Shown here: positions 9,759 through 18,210 of the stretch, piece after piece
Numbering within the stretch: the first letter of the stretch is position 1
Layout: each line of letters opens with the position of its first letter
Origin: Spirochaetales bacterium
Lineage (GTDB): Bacteria > Spirochaetota > Spirochaetia > Sphaerochaetales > Sphaerochaetaceae
Length of the DNA stretch: 40,079 nt
Assembly: GCA_012838275.1 (NCBI GenBank)
Contig: DUPO01000053.1
Coordinates: 1-40,079, forward strand
Reading direction: 5' to 3'
The notes under the pieces: generated by a model
What the model was told of the DNA's origin: nothing
The model's database searches: none
The model's input: the letters and a program-made list of their open reading frames with translations, nothing else
Position numbers and translations under genes: made by a program

Positions 9759-9784
9759 TAAAAGATTTTTTCAAGGAGTCTGTC

Positions 9785-10210
9785 ATGCTAAAAAACATTC
9801 CGTCAATTCTGAGTCCTGAGCTTTTGAAGGTCCTCATGGAAATGGGTCATGGGGATGAGTTGGTCATAGGAGATGGGAACTTCCCAGCCGCTTCCATGAA
9901 TGAGCGCGTCATCCGTCTCGATGGGCATGATGTCCCATCGATTCTTGAAGCCATCCTCAAACTGTTCCCCCTTGATACGTATGCCGAAAACGCCGTGCTT
10001 ATGGAAAAGGCTCCTGGCGATAGTGTCGAGACACCCATCTGGGCAGAGTACGATAAGATTGCCAAGAAAGGGGACCCTGCTTTCAAGGGCTTTACCTTCA
10101 TCGATAGGTTTGCCTTCTATGAGCGGTCACAAAAGGCCTATGCCATCGTGGCTACCGGCGAAAAAGCCCTATACGCCAATGTATTGCTGAAGAAAGGGGT
10201 GGTGGTCTAA
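9785..10210 (+). CDS. fucU: L-fucose mutarotase (RbsD/FucU family)
   Basis: This is a 141-aa RbsD/FucU-family mutarotase that speeds interconversion of alpha- and beta-L-fucose so that the isomerase receives its preferred anomer. The family core MGHGDELVIGDGNFPA is present, with catalytic H22 at the same position as in E. coli FucU, and the C-terminal GEKALYANVLLKKGV strand matches the family. The start is preceded by a CAAGGAG ribosome site. It is divergent from fucI and convergent with the AraC-type regulator, with only 2 bases between the two stop codons and no terminator there. Ribose pyranase (RbsD) is the alternative family assignment; the fucI context favours FucU. Confidence 0.9.
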   Translation: MLKNIPSILSPELLKVLMEMGHGDELVIGDGNFPAASMNERVIRLDGHDVPSILEAILKLFPLDTYAENAVLMEKAPGDSVETPIWAEYDKIAKKGDPAFKGFTFIDRFAFYERSQKAYAIVATGEKALYANVLLKKGVVV

Positions 10211-10212
10211 AG

Positions 10213-11076
10213 TCACTGTCCTGTCCATAGCTTCTTGTATTGCTTGGGACTCATATGCATATGGGAGCGGAACTGACGCGAAAAGTAGTTTCCGTCAGAG
10301 AAACCGGAAGCTTCGGACAACTCCTCAACGCTCATATCAGCCTTGAGGATGAGTGAACATGCGTAGGCTATTCTCCTGTGGATGTGAAATGCCACAGGAG
10401 ACCAGCCTGTATACGCCTTGAACTGCCTGTTCAAGGTGCTGGCACTCATATTGGCTACACTGACCAACTCTTCGAGTGTCAGGGACCTGTCCAGGTTCTG
10501 TTCGATGAAGAGCATGATAGGATCGAGTCTCTCTGCAGTGGACCGTGTGGAACCCTGTAGCTTTGGGGTATGAATCCGGGCGATCTTGATGACCAGCTGC
10601 AAGAGTTTTGCATATGCCATTGCCGCAGAGCCCATTGCGAATCCCACACGCTCACTCTCTGCCTTTATCTCCTTCAGCAGGAAAATCGTTTCAGTAAGCT
10701 GATAGTTATTCAGTTTGAAAATGGGAATATTCTCTTCTGAATACAGAAAGAAAGTTTTGAATCCTGGCATTTCTGACAGGTCTGATATCTCCTTGGAAAA
10801 TACATCGCTTCCAATTAAGATGTTATATAACCTGAGGTTGTCTAGCTTGCCGTACCCATGTTGCACCCCAGGCCTTACGAAGAGGACAGAACCTTCGCCA
10901 ATCGGTGTTTCTGCACCTAGTGTAAGGTGTGACCCTCTACCCGAAACTACTACTACCAGTTCATAAAAATCGTGGCTATGTAAGGAATAGGGTATCTCCG
11001 GATCACGAAACATGATCTTTACTTTTAGGCTGTTTTCCTTGAAAAACACCCCTTCTTGGAGTATTTGGTATGACAT
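10213..11076 (-). CDS. AraC-family sugar-responsive regulator (RhaS/RhaR-like)
   Basis: This 287-aa regulator has an N-terminal cupin sensor (HSHDFYELVVVVSGRG, about residues 33-48, then the VRPGVQHGY strand). Its C-terminal AraC DNA-binding domain (about 190-285) contains two helix-turn-helix units: LTLEELVSVANMSASTLNRQF and MSVEELSEASGFSDGNYFSRQF. It is divergent from rhaA, across an 82-bp spacer that holds an extended -10 promoter and an inverted repeat. A role in L-rhamnose-dependent activation of the rhaA operon is the simplest reading. A perfect reverse-strand TTGACA (11106-11111) could be its own -35, though the matching -10 is weak. No good ribosome site precedes the ATG. Confidence 0.88.
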   Translation of the reverse strand: MSYQILQEGVFFKENSLKVKIMFRDPEIPYSLHSHDFYELVVVVSGRGSHLTLGAETPIGEGSVLFVRPGVQHGYGKLDNLRLYNILIGSDVFSKEISDLSEMPGFKTFFLYSEENIPIFKLNNYQLTETIFLLKEIKAESERVGFAMGSAAMAYAKLLQLVIKIARIHTPKLQGSTRSTAERLDPIMLFIEQNLDRSLTLEELVSVANMSASTLNRQFKAYTGWSPVAFHIHRRIAYACSLILKADMSVEELSEASGFSDGNYFSRQFRSHMHMSPKQYKKLWTGQ

Positions 11077-11086
11077 GATAAAATCG

Positions 11087-11111
11087 TGCTATAATTTGAC
11101 TATTCTGTCAA
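11087..11111 (+). promoter_or_regulatory. rhaA operon promoter and inverted-repeat operator
   Basis: TGCTATAAT (11087-11095) is a perfect extended -10. Directly after it, TTGAC-N6-GTCAA (11096-11111) forms an inverted repeat overlapping the predicted start near 11102. The lack of a good -35 fits an activator-dependent promoter, but the repeat lies where a repressor would act. Confidence 0.55.
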
Positions 11112-11158
11112 GGCGGATTTTCCAAAAGGTGTCAGACTTGTATATAGGAGATACAACC

Positions 11159-12409
11159 ATGACCACCTATGAGATTGCAAAGGAAGCCTACGCCAGGTTT
11201 GGCGTTGATACAGAAACCATACTAGAGGAATTGGCCTCCGTTCCCATTGCCATCCACTGCTGGCAAGGTGATGATGTCGGTGGTTTTGAAAAACCTGACG
11301 CCACCTTGGGAGGTGGCGGTATCCAGGCCACTGGCAATCATCCGGGCAAAGCCAGGGATGTAACCGAGCTTCGCCGTGACCTTGAGAAGGTGCTTTCCCT
11401 GGTTCCTGGGAAACATCGCCTTAACCTCCATGCGAGTTATGGTGAGTTCGGTTCTACCTTTGTAGATCGTGACCAGATAGAGGAAAAGCACTATCAGGGG
11501 TGGTTGGACTGGGCGAAAAAAAATGATGTCCATATAGATTTCAACGGGACTTTTTTCAGCCATCCTCTCGCTGATGACGGTTACACCCTTGCTAGCAAGG
11601 ATGAGGAGATACGGAGATTCTGGATCGAACATGAGAAGCGTTGTCGGAAAATTGCCGCTTGGATCGGTCGTGAGCAGAAGAGCCCGTGCATACTTAATAC
11701 CTGGATTCCCGATGGGGCGAAGGACCTTACTGTCGATAAGTTTGGCTACCGTTCCATTCTCAAGGAGTCCCTCGATGAGATTTTCGCCATAGAGTATCCC
11801 GAAGAAGAGATGATCGATGCTTTGGAGACCAAATTGTTCGGCATAGGCAGTGAGGCCTTCGTGGTAGGTTCCCATGAGTTTTACATGAACTACGCCAGTA
11901 GGAACAAGAAGATGCTCTGCATTGATATGGGCCATTTCCATCCTGAAGAGGACATTTCCGATAAACTATCCGCAATCTTGCTTTTTGATGATGAGATGCT
12001 TCTGCATATCAGCCGCCCCATGCGCTGGGACAGTGACCATGTGGTCCTTTTCAATGACAAAGTTAAAATGGTAGCTGAGGAGCTGGTGCGAAGCGGCAAG
12101 CTTGCCACCACCCACATAGGCCTTGATTTTTTCGATGCCTCCATCAATCGTGTTGGGGCATGGGTCACCGGTGCGAGATCGATGAGAAAAGCGTTGCTTT
12201 TTGCCATGCTCCAACCTTTGAACCTCTTGATCCGCTATGAGGAGACGGGGAATGGCTACGCCAAGATGGCGCTGCTCGAGCAACAGAGTATCATGCCCTT
12301 TGGATTTGTCTGGGATGAGTTCTGCCGAAGAAACAATATCGCCTTGGATGGAGATCTCATCAAGATAGTCGGCGAGTATGAGCGAACCATATTAGGAGAG
12401 AGAGAATGA
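11159..12409 (+). CDS. rhaA: L-rhamnose isomerase
   Basis: This enzyme converts L-rhamnose to L-rhamnulose, a Mn/Zn-dependent TIM-barrel reaction. The 416-aa protein aligns along its whole length with E. coli RhaA (419 aa). Shared blocks include HCWQGDDVGGFE, GGIQATGNHPGKAR, FFSHPLADDGYTL, TWIPDGAKDLTVD, METKLFGIG-like LETKLFGIGSEAF, DMGHFHPEE, ISRPMRWDSDHVV and HIGLDFFDASINR, the last carrying the metal-site aspartates. I chose the ATG at 11159 because it follows TAGGAGAT; the frame is open further upstream but overlaps the regulator gene. It heads an operon with the aldolase (4-base ATGA overlap), the ABC importer genes and rhaM. Confidence 0.97.
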   Translation: MTTYEIAKEAYARFGVDTETILEELASVPIAIHCWQGDDVGGFEKPDATLGGGGIQATGNHPGKARDVTELRRDLEKVLSLVPGKHRLNLHASYGEFGSTFVDRDQIEEKHYQGWLDWAKKNDVHIDFNGTFFSHPLADDGYTLASKDEEIRRFWIEHEKRCRKIAAWIGREQKSPCILNTWIPDGAKDLTVDKFGYRSILKESLDEIFAIEYPEEEMIDALETKLFGIGSEAFVVGSHEFYMNYASRNKKMLCIDMGHFHPEEDISDKLSAILLFDDEMLLHISRPMRWDSDHVVLFNDKVKMVAEELVRSGKLATTHIGLDFFDASINRVGAWVTGARSMRKALLFAMLQPLNLLIRYEETGNGYAKMALLEQQSIMPFGFVWDEFCRRNNIALDGDLIKIVGEYERTILGERE

Positions 12410-13485
12410 GCATTGATACCCTGCTCTCTGAATCACAGAGGTATGGAAGCGATGAACGCTTCGTCTTGCTGGGTGGAGGGAATACCTCCTATAAGAAGGA
12501 TGGGGTCCTCTATGTAAAGGCTTCTGGCAGCGAGTTGGCAAGTATAGGCCCCAAGGGCTTTGTGAAAATGGATCTCGCCCGTATGGATTCCATATGGGCT
12601 AACACCTACAGCTCTGATGACGATGAGCGTGAAGAAGAGGTGCTTAAGGATATGATGGCCTGTCGCCTAAAGGGAGAGGGTTCCCGTCCGTCGGTGGAGG
12701 CTTTGCTGCATGCACTTCTGCCTTTCTCCTATGTGGTGCATCTCCATCCGGCCCTGGTGAATGGGATAACCTGTTCTGTCGAAGGGAAGCGAGCCATTGG
12801 ACGACTGTTCCCCGATGCCCTGTGGATAGAGCTGGTCAAACCGGGCTTTATCCTTGCAAAGATAGTCAGGCAGCGCCTGGCCGAGCAAAAAGAGCTGAGC
12901 GGCAAGATTTCCTCTGTGATATTCCTCCAGAACCATGGGGTGTTCGTAGGTGCTGAGAGCCTCGAGGAGATCGCAACCCAATACGATGAGATTCTCAAAA
13001 GGATTGATGCGCAACTGGTCCGTAGGCCTGACTTCACCCCGATGGGCATTGAGGAAAAGAGGCGGGTGGCTATTGTTGCTAGTTTGGAAAAGCTCACAGG
13101 GGAGAAAGTTGTCTCTGCCATGAATCGTGAGTTCTCCCGTTATCTTGCCACTGTTGATGCTTTCGCCCCTGTTGCGTCCTCATTTACTCCCGACCACATT
13201 GTCTACAGCGGATTCAAGCCGCTTTGGGTGGGAGAGGGGGAGTCCGTGGATGAGGCTTTTGCTGAGTATGAGAAGCTCTACGGCACTGAACCGAAGATCG
13301 TCGGTGTGCAGGACACCGGGGTTTTCTCGATAGGGGAGAAACCTCTGCCGTTATTCTTCGATACCGTAAGGGTCAGTGTCTATACCGAGAGTTTTGGTGG
13401 CCCGTTATTCATGGATGAGGATATGATCCAGTTTATCCGGAATTGGGAAGTTGAGAAGTATCGGGCTTCCCTGCCAAAGGCCTGA
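12406..13485 (+). CDS. Class II aldolase, rhamnulose-1-phosphate type (RhaE-like)
   Basis: This is a 359-aa class II aldolase/adducin-family protein, predicted to cleave L-rhamnulose-1-phosphate (and perhaps L-fuculose-1-phosphate) to dihydroxyacetone phosphate and L-lactaldehyde. The zinc-site histidines are H112 and H114 (VHLHP) with H177 (QNHG), E98 lies in SVEALLH, and the phosphate-binding GGGNTS lies near residue 23. It resembles the aldolase half of the large aldolase/short-chain dehydrogenase fusion proteins (YuxG/RhaEW type, ~700 aa) rather than the ~275-aa E. coli RhaD. It ends at the equivalent of the domain junction (FIRNWEVEKYR), without the dehydrogenase domain. A separate SDR occurs at 25904. 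Confidence 0.87.
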   Translation: MSIDTLLSESQRYGSDERFVLLGGGNTSYKKDGVLYVKASGSELASIGPKGFVKMDLARMDSIWANTYSSDDDEREEEVLKDMMACRLKGEGSRPSVEALLHALLPFSYVVHLHPALVNGITCSVEGKRAIGRLFPDALWIELVKPGFILAKIVRQRLAEQKELSGKISSVIFLQNHGVFVGAESLEEIATQYDEILKRIDAQLVRRPDFTPMGIEEKRRVAIVASLEKLTGEKVVSAMNREFSRYLATVDAFAPVASSFTPDHIVYSGFKPLWVGEGESVDEAFAEYEKLYGTEPKIVGVQDTGVFSIGEKPLPLFFDTVRVSVYTESFGGPLFMDEDMIQFIRNWEVEKYRASLPKA

Positions 13486-13495
13486 GCTATCTGAT

Positions 13496-13536
13496 CCGGG
13501 TTTCCCGGTTACATATAGATTTCGGATTTTCCGAAA
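13496..13536 (+). promoter_or_regulatory. Two small hairpins upstream of the binding-protein gene
   Basis: CCGGG-TTT-CCCGG (13496-13508) and TTTCGGA-TTT-TCCGAAA (13520-13536) lie in the 73-bp gap before the ABC binding-protein gene. They could protect the 5' end of a processed message or tune translation. I see no convincing separate promoter here. Confidence 0.4.
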
Positions 13537-13558
13537 AGAAGAAAAAAGGAGAGTTTGT

Positions 13559-14575
13559 ATGAAGAAAACACTGTTGGTCGTTTTGATCATTGCCATTGCA
13601 ATGGGAACCGTGTTTGCACAGGGCGCTAAAGAAGACGCTTCAGCAAAAGGGACAAAAGAGATCGTCATTCTTGGAAAGAGCATGGGAAACGGATTCTTTG
13701 ATGCTTGTTTCAAGGGAAGTGAAGAGGCAGCAACTGAAATCGGTGGCATAAAGACCACGTATATGGCGCCTCCACAGGCAACTGCCGAGGGTCAGATTGA
13801 AATTATCGAGACTCTTATCGCACAGCGTGTCGATGGTATTGCAATATCCGCCAACGACTCAGATGCTCTCATCTCCGTTGCCAAGAAAGCGATGGCTGCT
13901 GGTGTGAAGGTGATTTCCTTTGATTCAGGGATCAACGTAGGCGGACGCATCGTCGATCTTCTGCCAAGTAATGCCGAACTTATCGGTCGCCAGCAGATTC
14001 AGCTTGCGGCAGAACTTACAGACTATGCCGGTGAAGTGGCTGTCCTCTCAGCTTCCGCCCAGGCAACAAACCAGAACCTCTGGATTGACTGGATGAAAGA
14101 AGAGATCAAGGATCCCAAGTACTCAAAGATGAAGCTTGTTGAAGTTGTCTATGGTGATGATGCCCCGGACAAGAGCTATCGTGAAGCTGTCTCCTTGATG
14201 CAGAAGTATCCCAAGCTCCAAGCCATCATTTGCCCGACCACTGTTGGTCTGCTTGCAACAGCCCAGGCTGTGAAGGATGCTGGTAAGGTTGGTGTTGTGG
14301 AAGTTACCGGTCTTGGCCTTCCTTCAGAAATGAAGGGATACATCCTTGATGGCACCTGCCGTCAGATGGCTCTGTGGAACCCCATCGATCTTGGGTATAC
14401 CTCCACCTACATCCTCAATGCACTCATTGAAGGTACCACCAAAGCCAATGTTGGTGACGTGATTCCTGCAGGACGCATGGACTCTGTAAAGGTTGAAAAA
14501 GATGGTCTGATCTACATGAGCACTCCTTATGTATTCAACAAGGACAACATCGAGCAGTACGCTGCAATTTTCTAA
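13559..14575 (+). CDS. rhaS: Sugar ABC transporter substrate-binding protein (rhamnose, RhaS type)
   Basis: This 338-aa exported protein belongs to the periplasmic-binding-protein family 4 (ribose/rhamnose type). Residues 1-20 are a signal peptide (MKK start, hydrophobic core, cleavage likely after VFA). No lipobox cysteine is present, so it should be free in the periplasm. The mature protein starts QGAKED and shows the family's first-lobe strand KEIVILGKSMGNGFFDACFKG and the hinge-region stretch IDGIAIS-like (VDGIAISANDSDAL). The ATG at 13559 follows AAAAGGAGAG. Its place between rhaA/aldolase and the rest of the importer supports L-rhamnose as ligand, with L-fucose possible. The strong hairpin after it fits higher expression of the binding protein than of the membrane components. 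Confidence 0.88.
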   Translation: MKKTLLVVLIIAIAMGTVFAQGAKEDASAKGTKEIVILGKSMGNGFFDACFKGSEEAATEIGGIKTTYMAPPQATAEGQIEIIETLIAQRVDGIAISANDSDALISVAKKAMAAGVKVISFDSGINVGGRIVDLLPSNAELIGRQQIQLAAELTDYAGEVAVLSASAQATNQNLWIDWMKEEIKDPKYSKMKLVEVVYGDDAPDKSYREAVSLMQKYPKLQAIICPTTVGLLATAQAVKDAGKVGVVEVTGLGLPSEMKGYILDGTCRQMALWNPIDLGYTSTYILNALIEGTTKANVGDVIPAGRMDSVKVEKDGLIYMSTPYVFNKDNIEQYAAIF

Positions 14576-14587
14576 AATGGTCCTCTC

Positions 14588-14624
14588 TTGCTCCCGCCTT
14601 TTATGGGCGGGAGCAATTTCTCTT
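14588..14624 (+). terminator. Intra-operon terminator/attenuator after the binding-protein gene
   Basis: Perfect 11-bp arms (14588-14598 and 14606-14616, core GCTCCCGCC/GGCGGGAGC) enclose a 7-nt loop and are followed by a T-rich run (TTTCTCTT). It probably causes partial termination and stabilises the upstream mRNA, giving excess binding protein. Confidence 0.8.
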
Positions 14625-14655
14625 GTGATCAAGCGTATCGGCTGAAGGAGGGGCA

Positions 14656-16170
14656 ATGCAAAAGGCATTGTTGGAAGTACAAAATCTAACGAAGATATTC
14701 CCTGGCATTCGTGCACTGGACGATGTTCATCTGTCGATTCGCAGTGGAGAGGTGCATGCGCTCATCGGCGAGAATGGTGCGGGCAAATCAACTCTTGTAA
14801 AAATTCTCACTGGGGTGTATTTCCCAACCAGTGGGGTGATTGAGCTGGAGGGAAAACCCATCTCATTCAAAAATGCGATCGAAGCCCAGGAGGCCGGCAT
14901 TGTAGCCATCCATCAGGAAGCCTCGATGTTCCCTGAACTAAGTGTTACTGAGAACATCTACATGGGACACCACATTCGTAATGAAAAGACACGCAAGCTG
15001 GATTGGAAAGCGATGACCGAACACACCAGAGTCCTGCTTTCTCAAATGAAGCTCGATATCAATCCCGATACTCTGGTAAAGAATCTCAGCGTTGCACAGC
15101 GACATATGGTTGAGATCAGTAAGGCCCTCTCTCTGGATGCAAGGCTGGTCATCATGGATGAGCCGACTTCAGCTTTGACAGGCAGGGAGGTAGAAGACCT
15201 TTTCAGGATAGTGAGGGAGCTACGGGATAGCGGTAAGGCGATCCTGTTCATCTCACATAAGTTCGCTGAAATATTTGAAATTTGTGACTATTTCACGGTT
15301 TTGCGTGATGGTCAGTATATAGGTGAAGGGGAAGTCAGAAAGAGTAGTGAAGACGACATCATTCAGATGATGATCGGACGCAGCGTCGATCAGATGTACC
15401 CAGAGCACACTACCCATACAGGAGAGAAGATACTTGAGGTCAGGGGCCTTTCTCAGTTGGGAGCATTCAAGGACATCAGTTTTGATCTGCACCGTGGTGA
15501 GATTTTGGGATTGTTCGGACTGGTGGGGGCCGGACGTACCGAAGTGGTTCGTACCATCTTTGGCATAGATAAGGCTGATGGCGGCTCAATGAGCATCGAA
15601 GGCAAACCCTACAATCCTCGGAACCCTCAGGACGCCATGCGTAGGGGCATTGCCCTGGTTCCGGAAGACCGCCAGAAGCAGGGCTTGGTCCTGCAGATGT
15701 CTCTTACCCACAACATATCCCTTCCCATGCTCACCAAGCTCTGTTGGAAGGGGCTGGTTACCAAGGGCAAGAGCGAGAAGACCTATGTGGAAAAGCAAGG
15801 CAATGAGATGGAGATCAAGGCCGCTGGCTATCATGTCGATGCCGAGACCCTCTCCGGTGGAAACCAGCAGAAGGTTGTGTTGGCAAAGTGGATAGGAACT
15901 GACCCGAAGATTCTCATTCTGGATGAACCGACTAAAGGTATCGATGTGGCGACCAAAGCCGCTGTGCATGAATTCGTATGTGAGATGGCCAGCCGGGGGG
16001 TTGCCGTTATCCTCATATCGTCTGAGCTCCCTGAAGTGATTGGAATGGCTGACCGCGTCATGGTTATGCACGAGGGCATTCAGACAGGATTTATAGACCG
16101 TAAGGATCTCAGTGCAGAACTGGTGATGCGCTATGCTATCAAAGAAGTAAAGGAGGTCACCCATGCCTGA
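14656..16170 (+). CDS. rhaT: Sugar ABC transporter double ATP-binding protein (RhaT type)
   Basis: This 504-aa protein has two ABC domains, as in RbsA, XylG and RhaT. Domain 1 has Walker A GENGAGKST (residues 38-46), signature LSVAQRHMVEI and Walker B LVIMDEPTSAL. Domain 2 has the usual degenerate Walker A (GLVGAGRTE), a full LSGGNQQKVVLAKW signature and LILDEPTKGID. It powers import through the two permeases that follow. The start follows GAAGGAGG. The last 8 bases overlap the first permease gene, indicating translational coupling. Assignment to rhamnose rests on operon context. Confidence 0.9.
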   Translation: MQKALLEVQNLTKIFPGIRALDDVHLSIRSGEVHALIGENGAGKSTLVKILTGVYFPTSGVIELEGKPISFKNAIEAQEAGIVAIHQEASMFPELSVTENIYMGHHIRNEKTRKLDWKAMTEHTRVLLSQMKLDINPDTLVKNLSVAQRHMVEISKALSLDARLVIMDEPTSALTGREVEDLFRIVRELRDSGKAILFISHKFAEIFEICDYFTVLRDGQYIGEGEVRKSSEDDIIQMMIGRSVDQMYPEHTTHTGEKILEVRGLSQLGAFKDISFDLHRGEILGLFGLVGAGRTEVVRTIFGIDKADGGSMSIEGKPYNPRNPQDAMRRGIALVPEDRQKQGLVLQMSLTHNISLPMLTKLCWKGLVTKGKSEKTYVEKQGNEMEIKAAGYHVDAETLSGGNQQKVVLAKWIGTDPKILILDEPTKGIDVATKAAVHEFVCEMASRGVAVILISSELPEVIGMADRVMVMHEGIQTGFIDRKDLSAELVMRYAIKEVKEVTHA

Positions 16171-17164
16171 CAATAGCTTTTCCCAATTTGTACGACGGAC
16201 TTTTGCCAGGCGAGAGGCGACTCTCATGGTCCTGCTTGTGGTCCTGCTGGTTCCCATAACCGTTCGCTCTCCGCAATTTCTCTCTCCCAAGAATATAAGT
16301 ACCATTCTCAATGATATGGCGATTCTCGTCATTGTGGCTATTGGGCAGTTTTACGTGATACTTTCAAATGGTATCGACCTTTCAGTCGGATCGGTCATAG
16401 CCTTCACCGGTATGGCCTGCGGGATGATAAACGAGAGCTTTCCCCAGGTGCCTGTCGGGCTGTTGCTGCTTGTCGGTATGGGTATTGGCGCCGGTTTGGG
16501 CCTGGTCAATGGAGTCCTGGTTGCCTACGGCAAGATACCCCCGATTATCACTACGCTTGGGACGATGAGTATCTTCAGGGGGATGACCTTCCTTCTGAGT
16601 AAAGGGACGTGGGTTACTGCCCATGAGATGACTGATTCCTACATTGCCCTGCCTCGTACCACCTTTCTGGGTATTTCGTACCTGTTATGGATAGCTCTGT
16701 TCGTTATAGTCCTGTTCTACTACTTCAGTCGGAATACCCGCACTGGACGTGAGATTTACGCTATCGGTGGAAATCCCACTGCAGCCAAGTTTGTCGGTGT
16801 CAGTGAGAGCAGGATCCGCCTGGTGGTGTTCCTGATTTCAGGAACACTCTGTGGCCTTGCCGGGTCCTTGTGGACCGCCCGCTACGCCTCCGCGGTCAAT
16901 GAGATGGCTACAGGCTTTGAGATGCAGGCAGTCGCTGCCTGCGTGCTTGGCGGGGTGAACTTCTCCGGTGGAGCGGGTGGTATCATCGGGGTTGCTTTGG
17001 GCACGCTCTTCTTGGGTGTGGTCACCAATGCTTTGCCGGTAATCTATCTCTCGGTGTTTTGGCAGACTTTCGTACAGGGCCTGATAGTACTGATGGCCTT
17101 GGCCCTGAACACGATCAGTGACCAGAGGAAAACCAGGAAATTGCTAGAACAGAGGAGAGGGTAG
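16163..17164 (+). CDS. rhaP: Sugar ABC transporter permease 1 (RhaP type)
   Basis: This 333-aa inner-membrane permease is of the ribose/xylose/rhamnose type (BPD_transp_2), with about 8-10 hydrophobic segments. Family signatures visible are LSNGIDLSVGSVIAFTGM near residue 70, YAIGGNPTAAKFVGV near 205, and the C-terminal LGGVNFSGGAGGIIGVALG. It overlaps the ATPase gene by 8 bases and is 4 bases from the next permease, with which it presumably forms a heterodimeric channel. Confidence 0.92.
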   Translation: MPDNSFSQFVRRTFARREATLMVLLVVLLVPITVRSPQFLSPKNISTILNDMAILVIVAIGQFYVILSNGIDLSVGSVIAFTGMACGMINESFPQVPVGLLLLVGMGIGAGLGLVNGVLVAYGKIPPIITTLGTMSIFRGMTFLLSKGTWVTAHEMTDSYIALPRTTFLGISYLLWIALFVIVLFYYFSRNTRTGREIYAIGGNPTAAKFVGVSESRIRLVVFLISGTLCGLAGSLWTARYASAVNEMATGFEMQAVAACVLGGVNFSGGAGGIIGVALGTLFLGVVTNALPVIYLSVFWQTFVQGLIVLMALALNTISDQRKTRKLLEQRRG

Positions 17165-17168
17165 AGCT

Positions 17169-18209
17169 ATGAGTGAGAAAAAACAATTTGTGGCTCAAGG
17201 CCGCCTGATCGATGAGATGTCCCTGAAGAACCGACTTGTAGAACTCTTCACCAAATGGGAGGTTATCCTATCCTTCCTCTTTGTGGTTGTTTTCATATTC
17301 TTTACCAACATGTCCCCTTATTTCCTGGATTGGTTCAATCTGATGAATGCGACGTTCCAGTTTTCGGAGAAGGCCATCCTGGCTCTCCCTATGATCTTCA
17401 TCATCATGTGTGGGGACATTGATATTTCCATCGCCTCCATAATAGCCCTGTGTGCTTACGTGATAGGCATCTCAGCCGAGGCAGGGGCGAGCATCCCTAC
17501 GCTTATCGTTCTCTCGCTTCTTGTAGGCAGTGCAGCTGGCTTGGTAAACGGATTGCTCATTACCGGCTTGAACATGCCGGCAATCGCCGTGACTCTGGCA
17601 ACCCAGAACATCTACCGTGGAATAGCCACCGGGATGCTTGGTGAGCATGCCTGTACTAAATATCCCCAGGGTTTCGGTTTCTTCGGCCAGGAATTCATTC
17701 CTGGAACCATCATACCCTTTGCCTTTGTGCTCTATCTGGCCCTGATGCTGGTATTTTTCTTTGTGCTTCATAAGACAGCCTATGGAAGGCGTCTCTATGC
17801 AATTGGCAACAGTGCCGAGACGGCAAGGTTTTCTGGTATCAACGTTCGTAGGACAAGAATTATCAACTACACGCTTACCGGATTCTTTTGTGGAATTTCT
17901 GCAGTATTGCTTGCCAGCCGAATCCTTTCTGTCAGGTCGAACATTGCTACCGGATGGGATCTGGAAGTCATCACGCTTGTAGTGCTGGGTGGTGTCTCCA
18001 TCTCCGGAGGAAGGGGTACTGTATTTGGGGTCTTTATCAGTTCCCTGCTGGTAGGGTACTTGAAATTCGGCATGGGCCTGCTTAAGTTCTCAGGCACTGT
18101 GATGACCATTGTCATCGGGTCACTGTTGATCATTGCTGTCCTGCTTCCGAGACTGCTGGATATCTATAAGGCCAACCGTAAGCTAAAGATACAACAAGGA
18201 GGGCTCTGA
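17169..18209 (+). CDS. rhaQ: Sugar ABC transporter permease 2 (RhaQ type)
   Basis: This is the second 346-aa BPD_transp_2 permease. It has the same signatures in variant form: MCGDIDISIASIIALCAY near residue 80, YAIGNSAETARFSGINVRR near 210, and LGGVSISGGRGTVFGVF near 280, with hydrophobic segments throughout. The N-terminal ~30 residues are polar and cytoplasmic. The first permease is its likely partner. The rhaM start follows one base after the stop, behind a CAAGGAGGG ribosome site that lies inside this gene. Confidence 0.91.
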   Translation: MSEKKQFVAQGRLIDEMSLKNRLVELFTKWEVILSFLFVVVFIFFTNMSPYFLDWFNLMNATFQFSEKAILALPMIFIIMCGDIDISIASIIALCAYVIGISAEAGASIPTLIVLSLLVGSAAGLVNGLLITGLNMPAIAVTLATQNIYRGIATGMLGEHACTKYPQGFGFFGQEFIPGTIIPFAFVLYLALMLVFFFVLHKTAYGRRLYAIGNSAETARFSGINVRRTRIINYTLTGFFCGISAVLLASRILSVRSNIATGWDLEVITLVVLGGVSISGGRGTVFGVFISSLLVGYLKFGMGLLKFSGTVMTIVIGSLLIIAVLLPRLLDIYKANRKLKIQQGGL

Positions 18210-18210
18210 T

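Noticed and set aside
11012-11158. 49-residue upstream extension of rhaA
   Set aside because: It overlaps the AraC-type gene and the promoter. The ATG at 11159 aligns with the E. coli RhaA start region and has a ribosome site.
15586-16332. 248-codon reverse-strand open frame over the ATPase/permease junction
   Set aside because: It is antisense to conserved transporter genes and has no recognisable motif.
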